A DNA stretch of 35,601 nt from Bacillota bacterium (GCA_019428945.1 JAHYJM010000012.1:1-35601); one strand, 5' to 3'; shown: positions 1 through 8,952, counted from the stretch's first letter. A program made the numbers and translations. The notes: generated by a model from the sequence alone, not told the origin.

Positions 1-684
1 TAATACCTCTTGGAACGCTTTTATCAAAAATACAACATTCTTTTCTTGGCCAAGTCGACCGACAAATAAGAGAACTTTATCTTGCGGGTTAACTCCATAA
101 TTATTTCTTAACCAATTTCTGTCAAGGTCCTTAAATTCACCCATATCAATACCAGTTGGTATTTTAACAATATCTGTTACTATACCGATACTCCGTAAGT
201 AGTTTTCTACCAATTGGGTAGGAGCAACTACTACATTACAGCTATTGGAAAAATTACGCGCTATTGCTTTTATTACTTTTTTCGAAGTAGTTTCGACAAA
301 TGGAAAATAATGCACATATTGCTCATAAAGAGTATGGAAAGTAAAGACAAGGGGCAGTTTATGGTGTCTTGCCGCCCTTGCACCTAACCTGCCGAGCAGG
401 AAAGGAGAATGGACGTGTATTATATCGAGGCCAAGTTGCTCAATTTTTTTGTTAAGATTTGCAGACATCGGGATCGGCAGTGAAAAATCGGTCATAGTTG
501 GCCAGGGTACTGAAATAAACCGATACACGCCTTCCTCTCTCAATGATTTCATATGCGGATATTCCGGACAAAATATATGAACCAGGTGTCCGCGATTATT
601 ATATTCACGTGAGAAAAGCTCAATAGATCTGACAACTCCGCTGGCATACGGGCGAAAACTATCAGTAAAGACACCAATATTCAT
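1..684 (-). CDS. Glycosyltransferase family 4, N-terminal 228 residues (cut by left edge)
   Basis: Runs from an ATG at 684, with GGGAGAG upstream, off the left edge; the 3' end is missing. The protein opens MNIGVFTDSFRPYASGVV and continues with DIIHVHSPFLLGRLG near residue 90, FTFHTLYEQYVHY near 115, VAPTQLVENYL near 155, and VGRLGQEKN near 215, which is the start of the second Rossmann domain. That order is the GT4/GT-B pattern seen in diacylglycerol glucosyltransferases and related lipid or polysaccharide glycosyltransferases. The nucleotide-sugar-binding C-terminal domain, with its E-x7-E motif, lies outside the window, so donor and acceptor cannot be named. It is 64 bp downstream of the glsB-like gene on the same strand and could be cotranscribed. 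Family is secure; substrate unknown. Confidence 0.9.
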   Translation of the reverse strand, partial: MNIGVFTDSFRPYASGVVRSIELFSREYNNRGHLVHIFCPEYPHMKSLREEGVYRFISVPWPTMTDFSLPIPMSANLNKKIEQLGLDIIHVHSPFLLGRLGARAARHHKLPLVFTFHTLYEQYVHYFPFVETTSKKVIKAIARNFSNSCNVVVAPTQLVENYLRSIGIVTDIVKIPTGIDMGEFKDLDRNWLRNNYGVNPQDKVLLFVGRLGQEKNVVFLIKAFQEVL

Positions 685-748
685 AGCTTGCTCTCCCTGA
701 ACCAGTGAAGTCAACTGTCAGCCACTTTCTCATTAACTTATAGTTTCC

Positions 749-1003
749 TTATCTGGACTTAACTAACCTGGCAATAAATAATAATAGAACCGCTCCCAGA
801 AATGCAATAAAAATAGTTGTCAGGTTAAAGCCACTAATTGGATCGCTAATGTTAAAGAGAGCACCCGCCAACCAACCTCCAATTAACGCCCCAATTACAC
901 CGATCACGATATTACCAATCAATCCAAAACCTCTTCCCTTAACAACGATGCCAGCCAACCACCCAACAATTGCGCCGACGATAATCCACGTTAAAAATCC
1001 CAT
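749..1003 (-). CDS. GlsB/YeaQ/YmgE-family small membrane protein
   Basis: An 84-residue, almost wholly hydrophobic, glycine-rich protein with three membrane segments at about 4-22, 27-48 and 60-82. It begins MGFLTWIIVGAIVGWLAG, which matches the transglycosylase-associated (GlsB/YeaQ/YmgE) stress-response family in sequence and length. Its biochemical role is not established in the family; members are often induced by envelope or general stress. The ATG has a clear AAGGAGTG site. It lies 27 bp after the lapA-like gene and is probably cotranscribed with it, so the palindrome and folded leader upstream of that gene may control both. Confidence 0.88.
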   Translation of the reverse strand: MGFLTWIIVGAIVGWLAGIVVKGRGFGLIGNIVIGVIGALIGGWLAGALFNISDPISGFNLTTIFIAFLGAVLLLFIARLVKSR

Positions 1004-1030
1004 TTATTTCACTCCTTATTTAGTTACCTA

Positions 1031-1468
1031 TCAACTATTGTGTATTTTTGCGACTGTGTTTTCATGGTCTTTTTGTTGTTTTCTCAACTCATCTTCCAGA
1101 TTTCTCTTTTCATCCTCTAAAGAAGCGAGCTCTTTTGCAGCTGCATCTTCACGTTCTTTCTGCTGCTTACTCAATTCGTCTCCCATTTTTTTCTTCTCAT
1201 CTTCCAGGGTTTTTACACGGTTCTGCAGCTCTTTTTTAAGGCCACGATCACCCTGAGAATTCACATAGTTATGGATCCCGCGATAGATACTCAATGAACC
1301 CATAAACAATGCGCCTGCAACCGCGGAACCGAGGATCAACATAAACAGGGTTAGGCTAATTTGCCCAAAAAAATAGTTTACAGTAACAATCTCATTATTA
1401 ATCATTGCCGCTGCAGCGATAATTAAGCCAAATAGTAATGCCAACACAAGAAATATCAATCTCATCAT
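1031..1468 (-). CDS. LapA-domain (DUF1049) membrane protein with cytoplasmic coiled coil
   Basis: A 145-residue protein with two N-terminal membrane segments (about 4-22 and 38-60), followed by a highly charged K/E/Q-rich region (about 75-140) with heptad character, a probable coiled coil. The membrane part, with INNEIVTVNYFFGQISL between the helices, fits the LapA/DUF1049 family. That family is named for lipopolysaccharide assembly but is widespread in Gram-positive bacteria, where its role is unclear. Two ATG codons in tandem follow AAAGGAGATGG, a strong ribosome binding site. First gene of a probable lapA-glsB unit. Its 295-bp upstream region holds a palindrome and a foldable element, both also found near 10.4-10.6 kb. 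Confidence 0.85.
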   Translation of the reverse strand: MMRLIFLVLALLFGLIIAAAAMINNEIVTVNYFFGQISLTLFMLILGSAVAGALFMGSLSIYRGIHNYVNSQGDRGLKKELQNRVKTLEDEKKKMGDELSKQQKEREDAAAKELASLEDEKRNLEDELRKQQKDHENTVAKIHNS

Positions 1469-1547
1469 TCCATCTCCTTTCCATTTTCAAAAATCTAAAT
1501 TCAGAACTCTAACAGCGCCGATCACACTTTTTTCGTTTGGATAGTCG

Positions 1548-1591
1548 ATTGCGCCCCTTACAGCGAGGTGCATATTCGAAAGAGGCGCAAT
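1548..1591 (-). ncRNA. Candidate structured leader element, copy A
   Basis: Lies between the palindromic promoter region and the lapA-like start. On the minus strand it folds as ATTGCGCC...GGCGCAAT, an 8-bp stem enclosing the conserved stretch CACCTCGC and GTAAG. Copy B at 10435-10476 has the same order of conserved blocks, with an A-T to G-C compensatory change in the outer stem. An alternative hairpin, GCGCC/GGTGC when read on the plus strand, is mutually exclusive with the long stem. I could not match it to a riboswitch family I know. It could instead be a paired protein-binding site in DNA. Confidence 0.45.
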
Positions 1592-1657
1592 TCTTCTATC
1601 GCCCTAACTCCAATTGACCCGGCTCTTTTTTTCTTACTCTGCGTTTACATAATAACA

Positions 1658-1685
1658 ATAATAATGCTAAGATTTCTATTAGCAA
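1658..1685 (-). promoter_or_regulatory. Palindrome-containing promoter A (lapA-glsB)
   Basis: A 20-bp palindrome at 1665-1684, with TGCTAA and TTAGCA arms and an 8-bp centre. On the minus strand it overlaps a possible -35 (TTGCTA, 1680-1685), which is 16 bp from a possible -10 (TATTAT, 1658-1663). The same palindrome, in a conserved block of about 50 bp that also includes a TTGTTATTAT-like stretch, occurs at 9765-9784 and 10547-10566. The repetition is seen directly; operator function is inferred. Confidence 0.55.
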
Positions 1686-1763
1686 TATTCACATTTTTCA
1701 ATATTTATTATTTTGCACAGGATGGATACTGAACAGCTTCTGTCAAATTGACTGCATATAACT

Positions 1764-3977
1764 CTATACCTGCTGTCTGTCTGCAAGTTTATCTATATAC
1801 ATATTCTCTTCAGCCTCTATCAGTATTTCTGCAAGATCCTTTTTGATGTTGTTCTTAATTGCATATCCCAAGGCCAGGGAAAGGGGGATATCTTTGACAA
1901 AAGATACTTTACAACGCTCATCTATTCTATGGCATATAGCCTTAACGTCTTCTTCTGTAGTCTGCGGCAGAAAGATGACAAATTCATCCCCTCCCCAGCG
2001 GGAGACAATATCTTCACCGCGGCAGGAGTTTCTTAATATTTCAGCTGTTTTTCTTAATATTCCGTCTCCCTCTGAGTGTCCGAAAGTATCATTGACCTTT
2101 TTAAGACCATTTAAATCAGCCATGATGATCCCAATTGGCAACTGCCTTTCAGTATCCAGCCTCTCCATTTCTTTTTCCAGGTAGACCCGGTTGTAAAGCC
2201 CGGTGAGGCCGTCGTGAAAACTAAGGTAGCGTATCTTTTCTTCGGCAAGGTTTTTTGTATAGGCATTTGATAATAACTCTGCCACAATTTTTAAAAGCAT
2301 TACATCATTTTCTGTCCATATTTTTTTCTCTTTCACTGAATCAAGACCAAGAAAGCCGTAAACTATACCGTTTTTCATCATCGGTATTGATAAAAGAGAA
2401 CGTATATCCTGAGACTTATAGTTTTTCTTATCTGCTTCTGCCTCAGGTGGAAGGCTGTCCACATTCGGAATATTAACATATTTTTTATTTTTGATTTGCT
2501 CTGCCGACCAGGGGAATGCATCTACCGGTATATTTTGCAATTGATCCATTTGCGCTGCAGTTCCATCTGAGCACCACTCGTAAGTGTTACTCGTATGCTG
2601 GCCTTCTTCAGAAAATTGGATCACATAACTACGATCAATCTGGAAGAACTCGCCAATCTGCGCCAAAGCATAGTTAATACTTTGCTCCAGCTGCTCTGAA
2701 GGCTTGCTTGCAAAAACAGAGGATATATCGGCAAGCATTTTTTCAAACCCAAGCTTATATATTAAGAAGTCTTCCGCTTTTTTACGCTTGGTTACATCAG
2801 AAAAGACCATGATCACCCCGAAAATTTTATTATTATCTAGCATGGGAGCTGCGCTGTCGGCGATATGGTGCTCTGTTCCATCACGGGCAACAAGAATGGT
2901 ATCATTAGCCAGGCTTTGGGTTGTCCCCGTGTTTATCACATGGTACACAGGGTTAGGCACCGCTTCACCGGTTTTTGCGTTTATAATATGAAACACTTCA
3001 GTTAAAGCCCGGCCCAATGCTTCTTTCTCTATCCAACCGGTGAGCTTTTCTGCCCTGGGATTCAGGCGGGTAATCTTCCCGCCGGCATCGGTAACAATAA
3101 CACCATCACCGATAGAGTGCAAAGTTGTAGCAAGCTGATTATTGCTTTTCTGCAGCTCTTCACCAGTCTCTATTTGTTCAATAACCCGACTTAAATGCTC
3201 TGCTACTGTTTCCAGCACCATTTCCTCTCCTTTGACAAAAAGATCCGTCTCATGATGAGGTGGGTTATGGTAGCAGACTTCTATGGTTCCGATTAGTTTA
3301 CTGTATAATTTCAAGGGCGAAGCTATTTTCCAGGAGGTCTGTTCGTAGCCCTCTGTTTTGAATTCACGTCCTTTAAAAGCGATCCGAGCAGCTGCATCTT
3401 CAGGATGTTGAAAAGATGAGGGCAAAAGCTGAACCGTGTCCTCCAGTATTTTTTCCAGGTTGTTTTTTTCCTTGCGGAGCAGTAGTGAAAAATTATTGAG
3501 GCAGTTTAATTCCTTGGCTTGCTCTTCTTTTTCTTTACGCAGAGTGATATCCTGACAAAAAGCAATAACTCTGTTGATATCAATTTTTACTGAAGCTAAG
3601 TTAATCCAGAAAGCTCCTCCATTCTTCTTGATTACCATAACGTCATCTTCCGCATAACCCTCTGCCAGCAATCTTTCAAATACTTGCATGCCCTTTTCCA
3701 GGAATTCCGGGGCAATAAAGTCCGGGATGGATAAATTCAACAGCTCTTCTTCGGTGTAGCCGCTCATCTGACATGCTGCCCTGTTTACTTCTACGTACTG
3801 TCCTTCCATATTTGTTACAAAAACACCAAGAGGAGAATTTTCCATGTAAGCCCTGAACTTGGCTTCACTTTCCTGCAAGGCAGTCACTTTTTGTTTCAGT
3901 TTATTCTCTGATCGGGATAATAATTCCGGGGTTCTGGAAACTGCCATAGAGTAGGGATTTATTTTATCATTGCCCAT
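1764..3977 (-). CDS. Diguanylate cyclase with PAS-GAF-PAS-GAF-GGDEF architecture
   Basis: A 737-residue cytoplasmic protein with no membrane segment; makes cyclic di-GMP from two GTP. Domains in order: PAS about 38-148, GAF-like region about 160-272, PAS about 275-400, GAF about 405-580, GGDEF about 582-735. The active-site loop is intact (RWGGDEF, 660-666), and an RxxD product-inhibition site (RGED, 653-656) sits exactly five residues before it, so feedback inhibition by c-di-GMP is expected. The ATG directly follows the stop codon of the HD-GYP gene with no gap, and its AGAGGTG site lies in the end of that gene, so the two are translationally coupled. A cyclase and a phosphodiesterase made from one mRNA suggests tight control of a local c-di-GMP pool. 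Signals sensed are unknown. Confidence 0.93.
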   Translation of the reverse strand: MGNDKINPYSMAVSRTPELLSRSENKLKQKVTALQESEAKFRAYMENSPLGVFVTNMEGQYVEVNRAACQMSGYTEEELLNLSIPDFIAPEFLEKGMQVFERLLAEGYAEDDVMVIKKNGGAFWINLASVKIDINRVIAFCQDITLRKEKEEQAKELNCLNNFSLLLRKEKNNLEKILEDTVQLLPSSFQHPEDAAARIAFKGREFKTEGYEQTSWKIASPLKLYSKLIGTIEVCYHNPPHHETDLFVKGEEMVLETVAEHLSRVIEQIETGEELQKSNNQLATTLHSIGDGVIVTDAGGKITRLNPRAEKLTGWIEKEALGRALTEVFHIINAKTGEAVPNPVYHVINTGTTQSLANDTILVARDGTEHHIADSAAPMLDNNKIFGVIMVFSDVTKRKKAEDFLIYKLGFEKMLADISSVFASKPSEQLEQSINYALAQIGEFFQIDRSYVIQFSEEGQHTSNTYEWCSDGTAAQMDQLQNIPVDAFPWSAEQIKNKKYVNIPNVDSLPPEAEADKKNYKSQDIRSLLSIPMMKNGIVYGFLGLDSVKEKKIWTENDVMLLKIVAELLSNAYTKNLAEEKIRYLSFHDGLTGLYNRVYLEKEMERLDTERQLPIGIIMADLNGLKKVNDTFGHSEGDGILRKTAEILRNSCRGEDIVSRWGGDEFVIFLPQTTEEDVKAICHRIDERCKVSFVKDIPLSLALGYAIKNNIKKDLAEILIEAEENMYIDKLADRQQV

Positions 3978-6389
3978 CTATTTTTTCACCTCTTTGAAAA
4001 ACATCGCAACCACTTGTGGATCGAAATGCCTGCCACTTTCCTGGCGAATATGTATAAGAGCTTCTTCTCTGCTCCAGGCCTTGCGGTAAGGTCGATCGCT
4101 GGTCAGGGCATCAAAAACATCCACCACGGCAAAGATGCGCGCCACTAAAGGAATTTCCTCTCTCTTAAGCCCCCGGGGATAACCGGTGCCATCCCATTTT
4201 TCATGGTGGCAGTAGGGGATATCCAGGGCAGGGCGCAGGTATTCGATGGAAGAGAGCATCTCAAAGGCAAAGGTGGGATGTTGGCGCATAATTACCCATT
4301 CTTCACTTGTTAATTTACCAGGCTTGAGTAAAGTGGTATCTGATATGCCCATTTTGCCAATATCATGCAGCAGTGCGCCTCTTCGGGCATGAACCAGCTC
4401 TTCCTTGCTCATACCCATCTTTCGGGCAATATTAACCGTCATCGCTGTAACCTGCTGGCTGTGCTCTTCAGTCGCTTTATCTCTTAAGTCCAAAGCAAAC
4501 GCCCAACCTTTAATCGTATTATCGTAGGCCTGAATCAATTTATAATTTGTGTTTGCCAGGTTTTGAATCAGTTCTGCGTTATCAATAGCAATAGCCGCTT
4601 GTCCTGCCAGGGTCTCCAGAAAGTCCAGCCATTCTTCATTTGCACCCAGGGGCTCCCGGTGGATGATCTCCAGCACTCCTTCAACACTTCCTTTGTTAAT
4701 CAGGGGTACGGCGTAATAACTATGAGCATCTTCCTTCTCCATTAGCAGTCTTTGGGCTGGATCTATTTCAACATCGCGAAGGTTTTCAATGCGAACAGAT
4801 TTACGTTCCAACGCCGCCTGGCCGGCAAGCCCTTCGCCGATAGGCAATTCGATTTTTTCCGGGTGATCAGTATGAAAGCCGAGCCAGGCTTCATATTTCA
4901 GCGCTCCGGTATTCGGGTCAAGTAGTAATAGAGCCGCTGCATCGACATTTAGCAACTTAATAACATCGTCCAGAATTACCTTAAAGATAACGCGCAGATC
5001 CAGTCTGCTGGAAATAGCCACATCTAAGTTACGCAAGGCCTGTAACTGTTCCAGGTGACGAACGTTGTTTTCATAGTGGGCAATTCTTTGGATAGCTGTC
5101 CCGGCCATCTCTGTCAGGGAAGTAAGCAGTTTTAGCTCATCAGGGGTAATTTCACGCGGAAGCTGAAGGGAAACCAGTAAAGTTCCCATAATATCTGCAT
5201 CAGCCAGTAATGGAAGGCACGTTATTCCCCAGCCCTCTGGTATTATCTCAGGATATTTCATCCGGAAATCTTTAGCACACTCTCTGGAGAATTGTGTCTT
5301 ATCCGAAGCGAATAACTTTTCAACAGGACTATCCTTAGTTTTCAGGAAAACATTATTCAGTCCGCTAAACCAGCCACAGGTAGCTGTAAAGCGCAATTGT
5401 CCATCTTTTGGATGTTTGATACAGATAGCGCCGGCTTCAATATTAATAACTTTAAGAGTTTCATCAAGCAAAAGCTTCAGCATATCTTCCTGGGTCTCAG
5501 CGGTACGCAAAGTTGCTGATATCTTATAAATCGTTTCCAGTTCGGCAAGGCGTTTCTTAAGTGATTCTTCCGCCAGTTTGCGGTTGGTTATGTCATAAGA
5601 TATACCTTCTATTCTCAATGGCAGATCATTCTCATCATAGATAAGTTGTGATTTATCATGAATCCAGACGATACTTCCGTCAGGTCGAACTATCCGACAC
5701 TCTCTTTCTGCTGACCCTTCTTCATGTATCTGCTTAAAAGCCTGTTCTGTTAGATATTGATCGTCAGGATGAACTGCACCTTGCCATAGTGAAGGGTCTT
5801 TGACGAACTCTTCTGCAGATCGTCCATACATTTTTTCCACAGAGGGGCTAACATAAAATAAGTCCATGTCCGGTAGCGATAACGACCAAATCACATCCGT
5901 GATGTTATTTAATACGCTGCTTAGCTTTCGTTCGCTCTCCAGCAGGGCTTTTTCCATTTGCCTGCGCTCGGTGATATCCCGAATATTATATTGGATTACC
6001 TTATTTTTACCCTCAAGATATATATTACCAACAAACTCAACAAAGACCTTTCGCCCCTCCACTGTTTGAATAGGAAGATCTTCATAACGAATATACTCTT
6101 TTTGCTTTAACTCTAAAAAACTATCTTTATTTGCAACAATATCTTTAAATGTTCCAATCTCCCAGATTGGCTTTCCAAGGATTTCTTCTTTTGAAAGACC
6201 CACCCGCTCCAGTAAGAAAGGATTGGCATCAATAATCTTTCCACTTTCTGCATCCAAGATAAGAATCCCATCTTTTGCGTTCTCAAAAAGACGTCGGTAT
6301 CGGGTTTCAGAAGCAATCAATTGCTGGTAGGCATATTCATCTTGAGTATTTTCTGTCGGCTGGCTGAATTTGTGTTCTATGATTTTCAT
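3978..6389 (-). CDS. c-di-GMP phosphodiesterase, PAS-PAS-GAF-GAF-HD-GYP
   Basis: An 803-residue cytoplasmic protein expected to hydrolyse cyclic di-GMP. Domains: PAS about 30-140, PAS about 155-272, GAF about 285-440, GAF about 450-605, HD-GYP about 620-803. The metal-binding HD signature is intact (HDIGK, 675-679), as is the GYP loop (HHEKWDGTGYP, 728-738), so it should be active. It ends immediately before the ATG of the GGDEF cyclase. Its own start lies 89 bp from the stop of the upstream LPxTG adhesin gene on the same strand, so an operon with the adhesin or a promoter in that gap are both possible. c-di-GMP commonly controls adhesin output, which fits this order, but the link is inference. 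Confidence 0.93.
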   Translation of the reverse strand: MKIIEHKFSQPTENTQDEYAYQQLIASETRYRRLFENAKDGILILDAESGKIIDANPFLLERVGLSKEEILGKPIWEIGTFKDIVANKDSFLELKQKEYIRYEDLPIQTVEGRKVFVEFVGNIYLEGKNKVIQYNIRDITERRQMEKALLESERKLSSVLNNITDVIWSLSLPDMDLFYVSPSVEKMYGRSAEEFVKDPSLWQGAVHPDDQYLTEQAFKQIHEEGSAERECRIVRPDGSIVWIHDKSQLIYDENDLPLRIEGISYDITNRKLAEESLKKRLAELETIYKISATLRTAETQEDMLKLLLDETLKVINIEAGAICIKHPKDGQLRFTATCGWFSGLNNVFLKTKDSPVEKLFASDKTQFSRECAKDFRMKYPEIIPEGWGITCLPLLADADIMGTLLVSLQLPREITPDELKLLTSLTEMAGTAIQRIAHYENNVRHLEQLQALRNLDVAISSRLDLRVIFKVILDDVIKLLNVDAAALLLLDPNTGALKYEAWLGFHTDHPEKIELPIGEGLAGQAALERKSVRIENLRDVEIDPAQRLLMEKEDAHSYYAVPLINKGSVEGVLEIIHREPLGANEEWLDFLETLAGQAAIAIDNAELIQNLANTNYKLIQAYDNTIKGWAFALDLRDKATEEHSQQVTAMTVNIARKMGMSKEELVHARRGALLHDIGKMGISDTTLLKPGKLTSEEWVIMRQHPTFAFEMLSSIEYLRPALDIPYCHHEKWDGTGYPRGLKREEIPLVARIFAVVDVFDALTSDRPYRKAWSREEALIHIRQESGRHFDPQVVAMFFKEVKK

Positions 6390-6478
6390 TTCTTTAAACC
6401 CCGATTTTCACTAAACGCAATATAATGAAATCAAAATGCCAATACCGTCATAGCATAATAATGCAAGCCTCAATACCA

Positions 6479-8356
6479 TTAATCTATATTGTAGTTGTCT
6501 TTATACCTGCGGTAGCCTTTGAGTAATAATCCACCAGCCAGGGCTAAACTAATTACACTAATAGCAAACAGCAGTTCATTCCCGCCAGTTCTGGGCAGCT
6601 GGCGCCTTGCATCTATAACGCCTTCTTCCGTAACATACGCGTTGGTAACGGTCGCCACTGCCGTCTGATCCGCTGCTACCGTTACGTCACCTTCTCCGGT
6701 AACTGTCCATTCGTCGCTTAAGCCGGTCTTGAGCTCTGTTATGCTGTATGTGCCCGGCACCAGGTTCGTCCAGGTGAAGGTTTCGCCGCCGACAAATGTT
6801 CTGGTCGAGGAAAAACCTTCGGGGCCGGTAACTGTAATCTCAAACAGCGGTAATGTTGTTATCCCACCGGTGTCGCCGCTGATAATCTTGCCAACTGTTA
6901 AGGAACCGACAGGGATCACTTCTGCCAGATAGGTGTTGGTAACGGTCGCCACTGCCGTCTGATCCGCTGCTACCGTTACGTCACCTTCTCCGGTAACTGT
7001 CCATTCGCTGCTTAAGCCGGTCTTAAGCTCTGTTACGCTGTATGTGCCCGGTACCAGGTTCGTCCAGGTGAAGGTTTCGCCGCCGACAAATGTTTTGGTC
7101 GAGGAAAAGCCTTCGGGGCCGGTAACTGTAATCTCAAATAGCGGTAATGTTGTTATCCCACCGGTGTCGCCGCTGACAATCTTGCCAACGGTAAGGGAGC
7201 CGGTGGCCGGGGCATCGGTTACAGGCACGTAGCCCCAGTAATGGGCATTATCTGTATCGCTGTAAGGCTCATCGTCAAAGTAACCCGTCACTGTCGCCGT
7301 GTTGCTGTGCTGGCCCACTTCGGCAATATCATCCACTATAACTTCAAAGGAGGCACCGCTTGCCAGCTCGTCCTCCGCAGTCGCTTGACCACTCAGGTCG
7401 CCAAACTCAGTGTCAGTAAGATTGATGCCAGTTAATAACGTATTGCCGGTGTTGGTCACCTCAAACTTGAACTGAATCTCGCTGTCTACTCCGACAGAAG
7501 GACCAGGTGCGGACTGGGCATCCAGCCAGGTTACGCCGCCGTCAATGGAGACGTATTTCTTGACGCTGATAGCCGGATCAGCCAGCATACAAAGATCATT
7601 TATAATCGTATTATCATCTAGTGTGACTGCTCCGTTTCTTGCCAACAACTGTCCTTTCACTTCTGCACCGGTGTTTGCTGTGATACTAGTAAGAGCCAAA
7701 ATGTGCCCTACGAAAACAGAGTTTACACCCAGTGTGGCGGAACTTCCGACCTGCCAAAAAACGTGACAGGGCTGAGCACCATTGATGAGCTCGACCTTGC
7801 TGCCGCTTCCTGTGATAAGCGTTGAGCCTGCCTGAAAAATAAAAACGGAATTGGGGTTGCCCTGGCCATCAAGAATAACAGTGCCATTAACCGCTAAATT
7901 AATTTCGGATCCTGAATTATAAACTCCTGGATAAAAGGTTTGGCCATCAAGGTTAGCTGATATAGATCCATTCATCGGCCGGCTAGCGGCATCATTATAC
8001 GCGGTGGTCAGGTCATTTTTAGCTGTTGTCAATAAGCCGGGGTTCTCTACTGAGCCCGCAGGACCAAACTCATCTACCGTATATATCGTACCGTGTACAA
8101 TTCCTGGCGGAAATCCAGTAATTTCGGCACCTGTTGTTGGACTTAACCCCACATTCCCGCCAGCGGTTCCTTTGATCTCGGTCAGCCCGGTATTGCTGAT
8201 AGCCGAGCCGGCCAAAACTCCAAATTGCTTGGCTGTTCCCAGCTCCACTGTTTGTGTGTATTGAGCTGCCATAATTCCCATGGCTGTTATAATCATTAAT
8301 ACAAACAAAAGCAATAGTATTAACGGTATAATTAACATTTTATTATGCATTTTCAT
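6479..8356 (-). CDS. LPxTG wall-anchored adhesin with ice-binding-like (DUF3494) head and repeat stalk
   Basis: A 625-residue surface protein. An N-terminal hydrophobic export segment (about 8-30) is followed by a DUF3494 (ice-binding-like beta-solenoid) domain at about 35-257 (FGVLAGSAISNTG, VFIFQAGSTLITGSG, VFWQVGSSATLG). Next is a DUF11/DUF7507-type module at about 262-375, then two nearly identical 98-residue DUF5979/prealbumin-like modules from about 386 and 484. The C-terminus is a sortase signal: LPRTG at 587-591, a hydrophobic stretch, then a KGYRRYK tail. DUF3494 occurs in many mesophiles as an adhesin domain, so antifreeze function is not implied. A gene at the right edge of the window carries the same DUF7507-like module. 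No sortase gene lies in the window. The ATG has only a weak GAAGTGA site. Confidence 0.88.
   Translation of the reverse strand: MKMHNKMLIIPLILLLLFVLMIITAMGIMAAQYTQTVELGTAKQFGVLAGSAISNTGLTEIKGTAGGNVGLSPTTGAEITGFPPGIVHGTIYTVDEFGPAGSVENPGLLTTAKNDLTTAYNDAASRPMNGSISANLDGQTFYPGVYNSGSEINLAVNGTVILDGQGNPNSVFIFQAGSTLITGSGSKVELINGAQPCHVFWQVGSSATLGVNSVFVGHILALTSITANTGAEVKGQLLARNGAVTLDDNTIINDLCMLADPAISVKKYVSIDGGVTWLDAQSAPGPSVGVDSEIQFKFEVTNTGNTLLTGINLTDTEFGDLSGQATAEDELASGASFEVIVDDIAEVGQHSNTATVTGYFDDEPYSDTDNAHYWGYVPVTDAPATGSLTVGKIVSGDTGGITTLPLFEITVTGPEGFSSTKTFVGGETFTWTNLVPGTYSVTELKTGLSSEWTVTGEGDVTVAADQTAVATVTNTYLAEVIPVGSLTVGKIISGDTGGITTLPLFEITVTGPEGFSSTRTFVGGETFTWTNLVPGTYSITELKTGLSDEWTVTGEGDVTVAADQTAVATVTNAYVTEEGVIDARRQLPRTGGNELLFAISVISLALAGGLLLKGYRRYKDNYNID
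6625..7201 (-). repeat. Tandem 294-bp coding repeat in the adhesin stalk
   Basis: Two copies of a 294-bp unit, starting at 7201 and 6907 when read on the minus strand and both opening GSLTVGK, are nearly identical in DNA. They differ by scattered single bases (for example GTC versus ATC in KIVSGD/KIISGD). The near identity implies recent duplication or gene conversion, and the array could expand or contract. Confidence 0.85.
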
Positions 8357-8411
8357 TAATTAATCACTTCACTTTACTGAAGAATTACATTCTATCAGCA
8401 GGCAGTTGGCG

Positions 8412-8467
8412 GGGCCCCATTATCAGATGTCACATAAAATATTTAATAGGACCCCATTAGATGCCAC
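8412..8467. repeat. Imperfect direct repeat upstream of the adhesin gene
   Basis: Two related blocks, 8412-8433 and 8449-8467, share CCCCATTA, GATG and CAC in the same order, with a 3-bp indel and an offset of about 34 bp. They lie 56-111 bp upstream of the adhesin ATG, between it and the lmo0937-family gene. Possible tandem regulator sites for the adhesin; no known motif recognised. Confidence 0.4.
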
Positions 8468-8501
8468 GTAATATCTGTATCAGTTAATTATTTATGACAT
8501 T

Positions 8502-8642
8502 TTATCTTCTGCCTTGAAGTACTTGCACTACAATTACAATCAGCGCAACTACCAATAGAATGTGGACTAATCCACCACCGACAGATGTTAAAAGGCCCAG
8601 AAGCCATAAAATCACGAGTATAACAACTATTGTCCATAACAT
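8502..8642 (-). CDS. lmo0937-family membrane miniprotein, 46 aa
   Basis: A 46-residue protein that opens MLWTIVVILVILWLLGLL, continues with a GGGLVHILLVVALIVI segment, and ends QGRR. It forms two closely spaced membrane helices around a triple-glycine turn. Length and sequence match the lmo0937 family of Gram-positive membrane miniproteins, whose function is unknown. The ATG at 8642 is preceded by GGAGTG seven bases upstream. A run of other tiny membrane proteins lies nearby on the same strand (10042-10212 and 10289-10363). Confidence 0.85.
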   Translation of the reverse strand: MLWTIVVILVILWLLGLLTSVGGGLVHILLVVALIVIVVQVLQGRR

Positions 8643-8793
8643 ATATATTCACTCCATTCGTTAGTAAAAGTTTAGCAAGCTCTACTTACTGAAAAGCGAT
8701 AGCTTAAGTTTGATATGGACCAAAATTCTACTTGTTAAGTATTTGTATTCTGGCAAGCAAAAAAGGTTCCTGTTTCTTCTTGGTCAGACCTGG

Positions 8794-8952
8794 CTACTTG
8801 ATATAAAATATTTTCATATCAGAATCATCGCTGTCAAGGTCTATGTCATTAATTTCCTCTTCACTGTTTTGATAATTTGATTTTTTAAATATTTTTACAA
8901 AGTGTTCCTCTATGTTATCAAGGTAATTGTCATTAGGGTTTTCCAAAACCAT
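8794..8952 (-). CDS. Small acidic hypothetical protein, 52 aa
   Basis: ATG at 8952 preceded by AAAGGGGGC; stop at 8794. The 52 residues are soluble and strongly acidic in the second half, with Glu and Asp runs (EEEINDIDLDSDDSD), and it ends MKIFYIK. No family recognised. A good ribosome binding site and placement between two genes on the same strand support it as real, but composition alone cannot prove it is translated. Confidence 0.5.
   Translation of the reverse strand: MVLENPNDNYLDNIEEHFVKIFKKSNYQNSEEEINDIDLDSDDSDMKIFYIK

Noticed and set aside
6479-8356. Adhesin considered as a true ice-binding protein
   Set aside because: DUF3494 is common in adhesins of non-cold organisms; the LPxTG anchor and repeat stalk indicate a surface adhesin, and nothing shows ice binding.
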